From positions 1 to 64,000 of the forward strand of contig JAVTLE010000005.1 in assembly GCA_033439295.1 (NCBI GenBank): a stretch of 64,000 nt of DNA. Direction: 5' to 3'. A program made the position numbers and the translations under genes. The notes beneath the pieces were generated by a model. That model was not told where the DNA came from, did no database searches, and saw nothing but the letters and a program-made list of their open reading frames with translations. Positions 1 through 12,147 of this stretch are shown here, in pieces; the first letter of the stretch is position 1, and every line of letters begins with the position of its first letter. Origin of the DNA: Deuterostichococcus epilithicus. Taxonomy: Eukaryota; Chlorophyta; Trebouxiophyceae; Prasiolales; Stichococcaceae.

Positions 1-295
1 AAACCCTAAACCCTAAACCCTAAACCCTAAACCCTAAACCCTAAACCCTAAACCCTAAACCCTAAACCCTAAACCCTAAACCCTAAACCCTAAACCCTAA
101 ACCCTAAACCCTAAACCCTAAACCCTAAACCCTAAACCCTAAACCCTAAACCCTAAACACCCTAAACCCTAAACCCTAAACCCTAAACCCTAAACCCTAA
201 ACCCTAAACCCTAAACCCTAAACCCTAAACCCTAAACCCTAAACCCTAAACCCTAAATCCCTAAACCCTAAACTCCCTAAACCCTAAACCCTAAA
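1..295. repeat. Telomere, CCCTAAA tandem repeat
   Basis: An almost perfect array of about 41 CCCTAAA units, the Arabidopsis-type telomere repeat also used by Chlorella-type green algae. The C-rich strand reads 5' to 3' from base 1, as expected for a left chromosome end. Variant units occur near 155-162 (AAACACCC), 255-261 (AAATCCC) and 270-277 (AAACTCCC). The variants cluster toward the inner side, the usual pattern where old units escape telomerase turnover. Confidence 0.98.
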
Positions 296-325
296 AATCC
301 TCGGGCCGCTGTGGCTGGACTACTA

Positions 326-358
326 TTTAGGGTTTAGGGTTTAGGGTTTAGGGTTTAG
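326..358. repeat. Inverted telomere block (TTTAGGG)n
   Basis: Four TTTAGGG units plus a partial unit in the opposite orientation to the terminal array, separated from it by about 30 bases of unique sequence. The two arrays could pair as a fold-back hairpin. Inverted internal telomere repeats are typical scars of chromosome-end fusion or of telomere sequence added at a break. Confidence 0.93.
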
Positions 359-3084
359 CATCGGCTGGACGATGCAGCGCTCCTTGCCCCGCGCTGTGCC
401 TTGCCAAAGCCCACGGCTGCTCAGATGAGCGGATCATTCTTTGGCGTTCTTGGCTGCTAGCATCCAGCAAGGCCCACCCTGCTTGACAGATCAGGCAAGT
501 TCGGCTAGTCAGACTAGATGACGATGCAGGCCAAATCAGTCACTTACAGCCCTAAACCCACACTCACCGCTGCAGTGCCCGGTGAAGCCAGTCAAAGCAG
601 GTTCCTCCACCACCCAAGCCACTCCGGCTCTGTACAACCGCTAATACCGGCAGCATGTAGAGCTCCTAGGCGGCCGCGCTTGTCTGTACTGGCGGCAGCT
701 CCTGCTGCAGTGCTGACATGCCATGCAATGCAGCAGCGCATCCTGTGCAGCGACCGCCTCCGCTGCTCCCCCATGTGCAGCAGCAGGCTTCACCAGCTGC
801 ATGAAAGCCTGTCTCGGTCCCGCCTGCGCGCCACCAGCAGTGCAGACCACGGCCACGGCGGTCAACCGGCTTGTATGCACCGCCGCCACTGATGATTCCG
901 GTGCCGCTATACTGGCGCCAGCCGAGGACTGGGATGGGAAAAAGACAGCATGGCAGAGCCTCCTGACGGCGGCATTGACAGGCGATCTGGGGTTTTGCAT
1001 TGCCAGGGGCACTGGCGGAGAGTTGACCCTAGGGCAGCGCAGCCGTTGCAGCAGGCAACGCGCGCTGGCTCGCGGGCGCGCTCGTCGCACGCGCCAGGCG
1101 AAATTCGCGTGGCGACAGGGGCTGCACAGTGTGCGCTCCCGGGGCGCTGCCAGTGGCTGTGCCGGCAGCGCCGACGCTGATGCCGTCACGGGCAGCCTCG
1201 GCAGTTGCGTCCAGGCCGTGCGACATGCAGCACACTTGAAAATAAGTGTAGTAGGCTGACTGAGAACGAAACCTCCTTCAAGGCTGCTTGCAATTGGCAC
1301 ATCGATTGACTCTCATAAGGCGGCCCTGCGCAACTGCTTTGCCAGCGGCTGAAGCTGCTGTATTGACACGACCGCCGCCTATCCAGAGGCACGACTGGTC
1401 TCTGGGCAGCCCTCAGGACACTCATCCCAAAACACACCGCCAACTGGTCCCGCAGCGTGGCCCAGGGCTGCAGAGCGAACGGTCTTGCTGCTGCTGCCGC
1501 CAGCCCGGGGTGCGCCACCAGCAGCGTAGCGGCGGGCGTCGGCGCGCCATCGGTCCGATGCCCGCCAGCAGTGGCGCCGCAGCTGCCTCATCGTCCACGG
1601 ACCAGTCGGCTGCGCCGTCACAGGGGCAACGACACCGTTCACGTCGCAACGCAGCCGCAATGCTGTGAAAAGCAGGCACTGTAACTCAGCAGCGCCGCTC
1701 TTGGCACTGCTTAGTAGCAGGTGCTCAGAGGAAGGAGGCATCTCAGCTCATGCCATTGACCATCATGTGCTAGCCACTCAAACTTGAAAAGCCAGATTTT
1801 CTCAATTTCTGGTGGCAGCCATGCTCCGCTGCAGTCGCACGCCTGACTCACTGTGGCTGCTTGGGGCGGCGCTGCCTATGGCGCTTTGCTCTGCAGGCGT
1901 AGCAAAGGGTGTGTCGGCTGTCCAGAGTCGTCCTTGCACTGGGGAACAGCCGCATGGGGTACTCGTGCCCGCAGTTTGCGCAGCGCTTGCTACCGGCGCC
2001 ACTGCTCGCGCTGCCGCTAGGCGCCCGAAGGGCTTTGCCTGTGCCGGCTGCCGGGGCTTCGCCAGAATCACCGGAGCCGGACCAGCGTGCCGTCAGTCGG
2101 CCCTGTCGCCAGGCCTCGTCACCGTCAAAGTGTTTTCTGGCAATGCAGCTGCCGCTGTGGCAGTGACATTGGCCGATTCAGCAGCATAGCTGCGAGTTCA
2201 CCTGGCCTGAATTCGCGATCTCATCATTTACACCATGTGGACAGGTGCCCACGACCAGATCACGACGGCAGGCAGGTGTCCCCAGCTATGAGCCAGCCGG
2301 CTCACCTCGAGGTACAGTTGCTCTTCTGTGAGATCGTCCCTGTGTGGAGTGTAGCAGCTGCGCAGCAGAGCCGGAGCCGCCGCCGGCTGCCACGACTCTG
2401 CGCCTGAACCGGTAGCCTCAGCCTCTCGAAGCAACGAAACTTGATCGCTCTGCGTTCCGCTGGCTGCAGTACGTGGGCTGCAGCGCCGCTGGCCTGAGCC
2501 GCTGCTGGTGGTGCTGCAGTGCACTGCCGGGGCAGAGCGCGTTGGCGCCAACATTACTGCGCTGTTGCATGTAGCTTGTCTTCTCTTCAATGAATTGCCT
2601 CAGCCGGGAGGAGGGCAGTGGCTGTGGCAAGACCACAATCATACGCGCCGACCTGCGCAGCAGGTCACTGCCTATCTCAGACCGTGCCGGACATCGCTTC
2701 CTGAGCGGACTCGAGGATGATACAACCCTTGAGATGGCAGTGACAAATCTCCAAGAAGTGCAGCTGGCCTGCGATTCCGCAGCAATTGCGATCGACACAA
2801 AGATGGTGGGGCGTTATGGAATGACAGCAGAGCGCTGCACTGAGTGCACTCCCAATTCAAGCTTGGCCCGTGATGGCACGTGAGCTGCTTTCACAACAGT
2901 AGATGGGACGCCCTTTCGAGCGCGGCCAGCGTCACACTGTCAACACTGTCAACTTGCAACTGACAGCATCAAACCTCAGCTCTAACAAGCTTCTCTGACC
3001 GTGTGTGCACGCAGCATCGCTGGATAGACGCATGAGGTCGCCTCTTCTTCGCGGTGCACCTGCAGCTGCATCATCAGACACGAA
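359..3084. other. Subtelomeric region without a recognisable gene
   Basis: About 2.7 kb of GC-rich sequence. Overlapping open frames exist on both strands, but none shows a conserved domain, consistent splice sites or a believable start. They are of the kind GC-rich DNA gives by chance. One isolated telomere-like unit (CCCTAAACCC) lies near 549-558. No known transposon ends were seen. The right end may contain the promoter and 5' UTR of the RAP gene. Confidence 0.6.
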
Positions 3085-6000
3085 ATGCGTGTTGCAGGCT
3101 CAGTCCGCCCAAGCGCTCCCGGCAGCGGCCATGCACGGCAGCAGCCTGACCAGGTACAGCAGACCAGCAGCAAAAAGTACCGGCAGCTGCCAGGTGACGC
3201 AGCAGGAGGCGGCGATGTCTTGACAGAGCAGTACAGCGAGGCGCGCCGTCCAGCGGCAGCAAGGACACGGGCGCCTCGACAGGGCGCGCCTGCAGAGCCG
3301 CAGGCGTGGGGCCGCAGGCAGCCTAGAAAGTTTGGCGCTGTTGCTGCGGCACCCCCACAGGCCGGCCCGGCGCCTGCGGCCCTGGAGGCGCGCTGCCAGG
3401 ATGCTGACCTGGCACAGCTGCAGCGCCAGGTAAGTGCAGTTGCTTTTTGGGGTTGGTTAGACTGCTGTCAGAACGGATCAGACCAGGCGACGCTTGTGCC
3501 TGCTGAAGTGGAGATGTAACGTCACGGAACTACCATGCAGGCATGGCAGCTGAAACAGCGGCGTGACTCGGCAGAGGGACAGGTGAGCCTGCATTGCGGA
3601 GCAGCCCTGCGGTGCGAGCACGGAGCATTCAAGTGTGAAATTTGTCCTGACTCGGGCAACCTGCCGCCGCCAGGCTGCTGGCAGCGTTGAATGGCCGCAG
3701 GCTGGCCGCCCCCAGCGGGACTCTCTTGTGGCTCAGCTCCTGACCGTGGTTGAGTCCGTGGGTGAGCTTGAGCTGAGCTGGTGCTGCCTTGACACTGGCG
3801 TCATCTTTAGCAGGACAATCGGTCCCACCATGGGGTGCCATGGAGTACATGTGCTCTGTTTTCAGGGTCGAGCTTGGACTGCAAGAGCGCCTCTGTACTC
3901 CTCGAGAGTCTCGCTGCCTGTGCGTGGCGAGATGCAGCGTGCGCTGAAGCCATCATTAAGGTGTGCACAGTTCTCTGTTGTTGGGAGACATCCTGATTTC
4001 CTAATGTTTTGCGCATTGGTAAGTGCGTCTTGCTTTCTACACCAGCTGGCGCTGTCATGTGCGCAGGATTGGCGTTTTGCAAGCGTGCTCGACCGCATCA
4101 GGGCTGATCTGTTGAGCACCGCCGCGCCTGTGACGCTGGCGATGCTGCTCTGGAGTGGGTATATTAATGGATGAATAATTAATGACTTCAGTTTTGATGG
4201 CATCGTGCAAAAAAACCTGTGATTTTTCCGAATCATGGGCAGGTCGGCGCTTTGCATCAGCGAGTCAGCAACTGACACCATCGTGCAATGCATGGCTTGC
4301 AGCGGTGTGCGTGCTGGGCCGTGTGCCGCCAGCACACATGGCAGAGGGAGGTGGCCGAACCACGCGAGACAGCAGGTGGGGAGGTGCAGGTTGCAACTGT
4401 CCATTTGAGCGAAACAATTGGCAATCGCATTCGTTCCAGTGGAACCCTGCCTTTCTTGGCAAAACAAGCTGGACTGCGAGCTCATGAGATGCCCTGTTGT
4501 GCGTCTTTTGTAATGGGCTACCATCAGCGAAGCTCCTTGCAGATAGCATACTGTACCCTCTAACGTTGAACCCACCTCCCGCTCCCCCTGACGGTCATAC
4601 AGGCTGTGGGCGAGCCGCCTTGAGCTGCCGCCGCTGCAGCTGCTGGCAGGGCTGCCGGGGCACATGGCAGCACGCGGCAGCAACAGAGCCAGCTTGCCAG
4701 CTCGTACTTTGGAGGCCATGTCGGCACGCATCCAGCGAGACACGCTGGGCAGGCTGTCGCTGCGGGATGCGGCCGCCTTCGTTGAATTCATCCACATGTG
4801 CGCGATCCGGCTGCCCAGCGCCTGGATGTTCCCGGCCGCTTCTGTGCACGCTGTTCGTGAGGTGATCACAGCACCAGTGGCCAGCGCGACTCTCGTGAGT
4901 CAGCCTGGCTTGTCTATGCTACATTTTGGCACCAGTCAGAGCACCGTGAGCGAATTGGGGGCGCCTCTAAACAGTTCGCACGCTGCGCATCACCCGCAGT
5001 GAGCGGGGGCACTGCGGTGCAGAGGAGCTGTCGCTGTTGCTGGCCGCGCTTGGCACGCGGCGGGCGCTGCCGCCGCAGGCGCCGCGGGTGGTGGTGGACT
5101 TGCTGGACGCCATGCTCACGCACTTGGTACAGCTTTTAGCTTTTCTAGATTAAACAGTTTGCCTGCGGTGCTCTCAGAGCTGGACGGGAGAAAGCTCCAC
5201 TGACTTGCAGCAGCGGCTCCCCTGCATGCATCAGAGTGCGCTCACGCTCACGTGCCATTACAGGAGGAGTGCGCCGCCCTTTTCAGAGAAGCAAACCGCA
5301 AACACCGGCAGCCAGTCATCCAGAAGCTCTCACATGTGCGGGTCTGCGCATCAGGAGGCTGCCTTGGGCGGCGCCGCAGCGGCAGGTCTCCCATCTGCAG
5401 CGGCGGCTGCGGCGGCGGCGGTGCAGCTGCACCGCGCGCTGTGTGCGCTGCAGCAACTGCGCCACCAGCCGCAGCCGCGCCAGCTGCGCCGCCTGTGCAC
5501 GCTGCTGGACGCCCACTGCGCCGCCCTGGAGGTGCGCAATTCTGCAGGACCAGTGTCCGTTTCAGAAGCTGCAGCAATCGTCAAGCCTGCGCCTGTTCCC
5601 CCTGACGCGCGGTGAAGGAAGCAACCAGTCCAAGAAATCATGCCACTGCAGTCGTTTGATTCTCTAGTTCAACGCCCTCCCGGCTGTCGCAGGTGCCGCA
5701 CGAGGTGCTGAGTGCGTGTGCAGCGCTGGGCGTGCGGCCTGTGAGCTCGCAGCACGGCGGCGGCTTCATCGCGCACCTGGTCTCCACTTGTCGCGAACGG
5801 CTGCTGGACGCGACAAACTCGGGTCTGGCGCCCATCAATGCGGCCTGGGCACTGGCGGCAATGCGGGTGGGTCTGGGACCTGCGGCTGCCGGCCTCTCTG
5901 CAGCTGGCGTCAGCATCGGTGGCGCATGTGCGAGGATCCAGCCACTGCGAGTCACAGACTGGATGCGACAGCCTGGTGCCAGCAGCTCTCCTGATCAGAC

Positions 6001-7729
6001 CTGCTCGACAGCAGTGGGACAGAGACACCTCGGAGGTTGCTTGTGCAGATGTGCGACGTGCCGGACTTCGATGCGATCTGGGCCGCGGCGTGCGGCGCCA
6101 ACATCCGCGGCGACGGCAACGCGCAGCAGCTGCTGCATGCCGCCATGATTTTGCAGGCTGATGTGAGTATGATCCAAAGCTCCTGCTGCCCTCATCCTCG
6201 TCCTTGCACGGCCGACGCTGGTTCGTGGTGAACTGGTCACACCTCGCACGGATCCTGGTATCCTGCACATGGTGCAGCGCCAACACTCAGGCATTCTTTA
6301 AGTTTGCTCCGGCTCACAGGGCCACCCAGCGGCAAGCGTTCGCGTGAAGCGAGCGCTGGCGGAGCGCGCACAGCAGCTGTGGCTCGCGCAGAGCGTAGCA
6401 GAGACCTCCGTCTCCCTCATGCACCGCAGCGTTGCCGCCGGGCTGGCGGCTCTTGGTGAGTAAGGCATGGGGCGGCTGCCACACCGAGAAGTCCTGACCG
6501 GCTGCATGGCAGCGGTTGCATGCCTGGGCTGCGGCCACAGCGTCCGCGCCGGCTGCTTGAGCCGCGACTGGGACAAGGCCTGCCCCTCTCTGCCCTCAGG
6601 AGTCGGGCATATGGTGGAGTACATCACCGAGGACGGGCTGCTCAGCATCGACCTGGCGCTGCGTCCGCCACCCGCTCTCCTGCGGGGCGCTGCTCCCCGG
6701 GGCCAGCCATGCAATGCCGCTGCAGCCGACGTGGCTGTCGGCCATGTTGCTGGGCCAAGGTGAGGGCTCTGCATTCTGCGCGAGCCGTCACCTGTCCCTC
6801 CTCTGCCGCCTGAATATCCCACGATTCCAACGGCCACTGCCCGACATCAGCACCCTGGCAAAGTCACGGCAGCTCGTGGTTCTGCTGCCACATCGCTGCA
6901 CAATCGATGCCGTAGCCCGGTTCGAGCAACTGCTTGGCGTGCTTATGTGCCAATTTTGTTTGCACAGCGGCAGCCAAGAAGACCTGGTGCCGCTGCTGCC
7001 GCCGCAGCGCCTCAAAGGCGTGCAGCTGGCTGGCGCAAATATCGACAGCTCGCAGCTGAAGGCGCTGCTGCGCCATGTCGCCGGCGATGCGACCTCCAAC
7101 GTGCCTGACGCCCAAGGTGTCCTTCTGCTTGTAGCCTGTGATCATGTGCCGGCCCGGCTTTACAGCGGCTTGTCTCGTCATCAGTTTCAACAAAACGACG
7201 GCTGCAGGACCGATGGCCACTGGGTTAGGGACTGCGGCCTTGATCTCATCGGGGGCTGTCTGGCCATGTCGAGCAACTCCTTGGAAGTGCTGGTGCAGAT
7301 GCGACAGGCGGGCGGGACTCCGGTCTCGCCGTGCACCTTGAAGCAGAACTGCTGGCGGCGAGGCTGCCGGCTGTGGCCATCGAGGTCGATGGCCCGGGGC
7401 ACTATGCGTCCAACGGCCCGGCGCCGCTGGGGCGCACTATCGTGCGGAACCGGCTGCTGCAGTCGCGTGGATGGCGGGTGAGGCGGCGCTCGACGTCTCT
7501 GCCGCCTGGCCCCGCCGCCGCCCCCCAGACTGTCCTTCCTGACTGCCGTTGGCACTGTGGGGCTGCAGGATTGACAAACAACCAACGCTGGTGCTCCTCG
7601 TGCCTGCTGCAGGTGGTCGAGATCAAAGGCAGTGTCTGGATGCGGCTGGGCAAGGAGGCTGACAGACAGGCATTTCTCACGGAGACATTGCGCCAAGCCA
7701 GCGTGCCGCTTGATCAGTTTCGCAAATGA
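3085..7729 (+). CDS. RAP-domain protein, probable organellar RNA-binding factor
   Basis: The C-terminus carries a RAP domain. The exon near 7331-7470 contains AVAIEVDGPGHY, then a T-IVRNRLLQSRGW block, spliced at GCGG|GTGAGG to a last exon starting CAG|GTGGTCGAGATC and ending at TGA 7727-7729. This is the endonuclease-like fold found at the end of FASTK proteins and plant/algal octotricopeptide and RAP proteins, which bind organellar transcripts and affect their stability, splicing or translation. Upstream exons (about 3150-3430, 4610-4890, 4985-5128, 5350-5530, 5690-5860, 6050-6160, 6310-6460, 6600-6760) encode alanine- and leucine-rich helical stretches such as RTLEAMSARIQRD, RDAAAFVEFIHMC and NAAWALAAM, consistent with degenerate helical repeats. 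A strong donor CAG|GTAAGT lies at 3430. ATG 3085 is the first plausible start but is not proven, and exon borders in the first half are approximate. Inferred target compartment: chloroplast or mitochondrion. Confidence 0.82.
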
Positions 7730-7969
7730 GGAATCGACTGGCGGGTTTATTCCGCACGTGCTGTACCTGCTGCGATGGGCATGCGCTACCTATATTCGGG
7801 TCAAGCGAGTTGTGACAGTGTCGAAAACACGCTGAACCAATTCGTATACGAGCGAGCACACCACAGTTGCCAAACCGGTTAAGATGCACTCCTCAGGAGC
7901 CGACGTCATACTCTTCACGGCTGCGAACTCTACTGCACCGCTGTCCGCACAATACCTCCAGGAGGTGTA

Positions 7970-9890
7970 TCATGCTTCCCTGGCAATCGGCAGCGGACCC
8001 TCTGCGCCCCTCACAGCAGCCAGCCAAAATTGCGCGAGGCCCGCCAGGGTCCAGGCTGGGCCGCTGCCACACACGAGCTCCTGGAACACCTCCCGAACTG
8101 CCTGCGCCTGGTGCACATGCCGAGGGCGGTGAGCCACAGGAGGCCAATGCACTTGGCAGAAGCATCAGCTGCTCGACTCGAGCAACCAGCAGTGCGTGGC
8201 AGCAGCTCGCATGGGACTGCTTGGTGGTGCAGGCGCATCCATGGCACTGGCACCAGCACTGGCACCAGCTGGATATCCAAGATCGGCACCTGAGCAGCGC
8301 CGGCGGGAGGAAACTCTGCTGAAGGCGCGGCCGCCGGGTACGCCGCACTCAGCCGCACCAGCATCACGCGCTGCGCGTCGCTGAGCTGCTGCGGCGCATC
8401 AGCTTCGTCGCGGCGGTCGCCGCCGGCGGACACCCGCACCAGCAGGCCGCCCGCGGCGGCACTCGCCGACAACACCTCCAGTCGCATGTCCTCTGACTGC
8501 GCCTACATGGATGCAAACAGCATTGTCTCAGGCATCCTCGTCGTGTGATGCAGAATACCCTACAGGCCCTGAGATCTGAGCTGGATCGCATGGCAACAGC
8601 ATCTGTCCTCCAGGGGGATGCTGGTGTCTGCGGCAGCAAACGTGTGGTTGGCCGGCGGACGCACAGTGTGAAGTCCTCAAGCGCAATCGGGAAGCAGGAA
8701 AGTCGCACCTCGAGGCATTCCGCCTGCACGGCAGCATGCAGGCGCTGTGACGCTTCCAACGCCGCAGGCGTCTCCACCTCGGCGGCCGCAGGCGCCGCCG
8801 TGGCGTCGGCACCGCCATCACCGCTGCGCAGCATCGCCTGAATAGCTGCCGTGCCTTCCCCCTCCACGAAGCACTCGTTCACAGACCTGCATGCGGCGCA
8901 GGCGGCACATCAACGCAGAAGGCGAGTCGACTCGTGCTATATACGTTGCAGCGAGTCAGCCTCACCCGCCCTGAGCTCTGACGGATACTGTGCAGATTCG
9001 ACAGGGCCTACACACCCGCGATTGCCGCCGAGGGGTGCAGGAGGGAGCACCTGGAGACGATCAGCGGCGGCGTCGCGGGCGGCTGAACGCCGCTCCCGTC
9101 GACCGCTGCGTCCGTGTCCGACGGCCTGGCGGCAGGCTGCAGCGACGCCAGCCAGGCTGCGGGCGGCGGCGGCGGCGGCGCCGNGCCGGCGTGCCAGAGG
9201 GCACGCCGCAGCTGCCCGGCCGCGGCGGATAAGTCCTTCTGTCGGCTGCGCTTGATGGCGTCCAGCAGCGCCTGCACAATGGAAACACCAGGGGGTGTTG
9301 TTTCGACGCTGGTCACGGTCCTCAAGATCGCCCATCCAGTGTCGGCGTTTGATTTCCATGGGCTGCCGCGACGGGGTGGAGAGCCCACGCTGGGGGCTGG
9401 CGCCGCTGCAGCACCCCATCGCACCTGAGCAGGCGTTGCTGGCGGCGGCGGCGGGCCGCCCGAAGCGGCGGCTGCGGCGTCGCCATGCAGCTTGACCTGC
9501 AGGCCTCCCAGCACGTCGTGGTCCTCAGGCGCGGCGACGACCGGCTGGCCTGGAACCTGCACCAGAAGAGAGTCGACCTCGCATTGGGCTGATGTTCTAA
9601 CGGCAGACGACATGCGCGATCATGGTGGGGGCCAAGACATGCCTGGGGCCCGAACAAGCCGCCCTGAGAGTCTCCAGCTGTCCTGCAGCCGAGCGCAGCT
9701 TGACGACCGACCGAGGGGGAGATGCCTGAGACTGCCGCCAACGAGAGCGCGAGCCACACTCTGGAAACAGGGCACGCTCGGATCAGACCTGCTGGAGTAC
9801 GTCAGCGCGCAGAGCCGCCGGCGGTAGTGCGTCGGGCTGCGCCTGCTGTGGCGGCTGGTGCAGCGGCTGCGCCAACACAGGTGCGCCTGG

Positions 9891-9933
<43 letters not shown>

Positions 9934-11350
9934 TCCTCCTGGGCTCGCTGCGGCTGCTGCTGCTGCTGCTGGGCTCGCTGCGCCTCCTGCCTGAATCGCT
10001 CCCTCCACCGCGCCTGCAGACACAGCAGCCCCCTGAGCTGCACGTCTGCGACGGCTGGGGCGGCTGCCGACGCGGCACCAACAGCATGCCGCGCTGTTGG
10101 TCGACCTTTGATAGACCAAGCGCTGCCCTGACGCTGCGCTGCAGGCGGCAGGCGGGAGGCGTGCCTGATGCAGCAGAAAGGTAGCACACCAGCTGCGGGC
10201 GCAGGCGGGGGATGTGGGCGTCAAGGTGCGCCCGGCACTGCTGCAGCAGCGCCAGGTCGGGCCGTATAGGCGACGGCTGGCCGCGCTTGATGCCCAGCAG
10301 CTTTGCGGGGGTGAGCAGCTTCTCCAGCATCGCCACCTGCGGCGGGCGGCCAGCCAGTCGAGAGAGTCTCGCGAAGTCCTGCCGTGGCGACTGCAGGCGC
10401 TGTGTGCAAGCGCGCGGCTGGCGATGCCACAGGCGCCCACGGCTGCAGGAACCGCCAACGAGGCCTCGGATGTCCCGTGCAGCAGCCGCATGCGCAGCAG
10501 ACACTGTGCGCTGTGTGCGTGGCACCTGGCCTGGCGGCGCCGAGGCGCCCTGCGACTTGTTCGTCCGCAGGATGGCCTGCACCACCAGCAGGTCGTGCAG
10601 GTACGTCTCCCGCAGCTGCGCCTGCAGCCGCCAGAAGTCCTCCTCCGCCGCCGCTGAATGCGCCTGTGCGGCGGCGAATGCAGGAGCTACCTCAGGATAA
10701 CCCATGGCGAGAGGCCCAGCTCTTTGATCGTGCCGTATGACATGTTGGTGCCAGGCTTCATGTGCGTGTCCTGCTGTGCCGCAGGCCTGGACCAGCCTGC
10801 GGCTGTGGCAGCCTGTAGGGGAGTGAAGATGAGCATGCAGGACGCAGTGGCACATCAATGATCGAGGAAAGCGCCTGCGGGCACTCGAGCAGCCCGCCGG
10901 CCGTGGAGGCAGAGCGGCACCTGCGCCGGCTGCGCCACGGTAGGGGTGATCACGGCGGGCTCCGTCGCGGGCCCGTCGCAGAAGAAGGACGCCATCTCGC
11001 TGAACATGGCCTCGTCCTCGCCGGCCAGCGGCGCCTCACCGGAGCCGAAAGGGTCGCCAACCAGCTGCGGCGGCTGGACCAGCTGCGGCGCTGGCAACAA
11101 TGGCTGCTGCTGCTGCTGGAGTTGCTGCTGGGGATGCTGTTGTTGCATCTGGTGCGGGTGCTGTGGGTGCTGCTGCGGCGGCTGCTGGTATGCCACCTGC
11201 TGCTGCAACTGCTGTTGTGGCCGAGGGCTGTAACCAGCCTGCTGAGGCATGTGCTGGTAAGCCATCTGCTGTAGCGGCACCTGATGCGAGTACGCCATCG
11301 ACTGGGGCGGCCGCAAAGGAGGCGGCTGCTGAGGGTACTGCGCTTGCGAA

Positions 11351-11389
<39 letters not shown>

Positions 11390-12147
11390 TGCTGCCGCTG
11401 CGCGTGAGCATACTGCAGGCTCTGCTGCTGCTGCTGCTGCTGCTGCTGCCGCAGCTGCTGCTGCTGCTGCGGTGCGGCCTGCACGAAGGCCTGCGGCTGC
11501 TGTGGCAGCGCCCACTGCTGCTGCTGCTGCTGCTGGGGCGTGGGCGCGTAGCCCACCGGCGCCGCCTGCATTGGCTGGGACGCCTGCATCAGGTGCTGCT
11601 GCTGCTGCAGCGGCGGCGCCAGCGGCTGTCCGCCCGGCTGCGGCCCCGGCGGCGGCGTGGCCCCCCCGCGCTGCGCTGCTATCCTCTTGTTGAGGCTCCT
11701 GACCTTTGCCTCCACCTTGTTGAGGTACTCATCCTGCGCGAGGAAAAAGTGACATGCTGCCATGCTGCCATGCTGCGCCAGGGGGGTCCTGCCGCCAGGC
11801 CCGAGCAGCATGCAGCAGCCTGACGCATTGGCATGGTAGTGTCCGGCATGACAGCACCCAAGCTATAGAAACGCAGCCGACCTGGTTGTTGCTGCACTGT
11901 GCAAAGATGCGGCCCTCCAGCTTGGCCACTGTGTCCGACACGTCCTGCGCCCCCAGCAGCGTCTGCAGCGTCTGCTGCCTGCAGTCAGAGAACCACGTGC
12001 GTCTGTCAGTCTTCCCAGCACGCAGTGGATCGGCGGTTCCTGTGCATGCGCGTGCGGGAGGGCATGCACAGCACAGCTAAGCAGAGGTGCGGCTCACAGG
12101 AACATGACGACTTGCTGCCGGTTCTCGTGGGTCACAGGCTGCGCCAT
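7970..12147 (-). CDS. MED15: Mediator subunit 15-like protein with KIX domain
   Basis: Resolved 5' exons are 12098-12147, 11882-11978, and one starting at 11733. Joined in phase they give a KIX domain at residues 1 to about 70: MAQPVTHENRQQVV, then DVSDTVAKLEGRIFAQC, then DEYLNKVEAKVRSLNKRI. This matches the three-helix KIX of plant and fungal MED15 and of CBP/p300. A long glutamine-rich region follows, encoded by CAG repeats at about 11100-11610 and again at 9885-9975. Further exons (about 10550-10690 and 10190-10350) are helical. The C-terminal part has LVRLSAAYPAAAPSAEF, then VREVFQELV and LAQFWLAAVRG before the stop at 7970-7972, resembling the proline/tyrosine loop and terminal helices of the MED15 C-terminal domain. 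MED15 is a tail-module subunit that links activators to RNA polymerase II. One N lies at 9184 in an exon-like GC tract. KIX identification is firm; calling it MED15 rather than another KIX coactivator rests on the C-terminus. Confidence 0.83.
9885..9975 (-). repeat. CAG trinucleotide tract (polyglutamine)
   Basis: On the plus strand this is a run of CTG/CTC triplets. Read on the minus strand in the MED15-like frame it encodes a run of about 13 glutamines followed by shorter Gln blocks with Arg, Ala and Glu. Long open frames on the plus strand here are shadows of the repeat. Confidence 0.85.
11096..11610 (-). repeat. Glutamine-rich coding repeat of MED15-like gene
   Basis: Several runs of 5 to 12 CAG codons, interrupted by Pro, Tyr, Met and His, in the exon following the KIX domain. 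Glutamine-rich linkers are the norm after the KIX domain of MED15. The tract length is prone to change by slippage and could vary between strains. Confidence 0.85.

Noticed and set aside
1-358. CRISPR array
   Set aside because: The regular repeat is a telomere without spacers, in a eukaryotic nuclear context.
641-2889. Long open frames on both strands in the subtelomere
   Set aside because: They overlap in several frames, have Arg/Ala/Cys-biased composition and no domains, as expected by chance in GC-rich DNA.
8240-8275. Short tandem CTGGCACCAG repeats as a regulatory palindrome
   Set aside because: Only two to three imperfect units inside a MED15-like intron; too short to separate from simple repeat.
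9858-11823. Plus-strand frames rich in Leu, Ala or Cys opposite the CAG tracts
   Set aside because: Shadows of the minus-strand polyglutamine coding sequence; frames over triplet repeats stay open in all phases.
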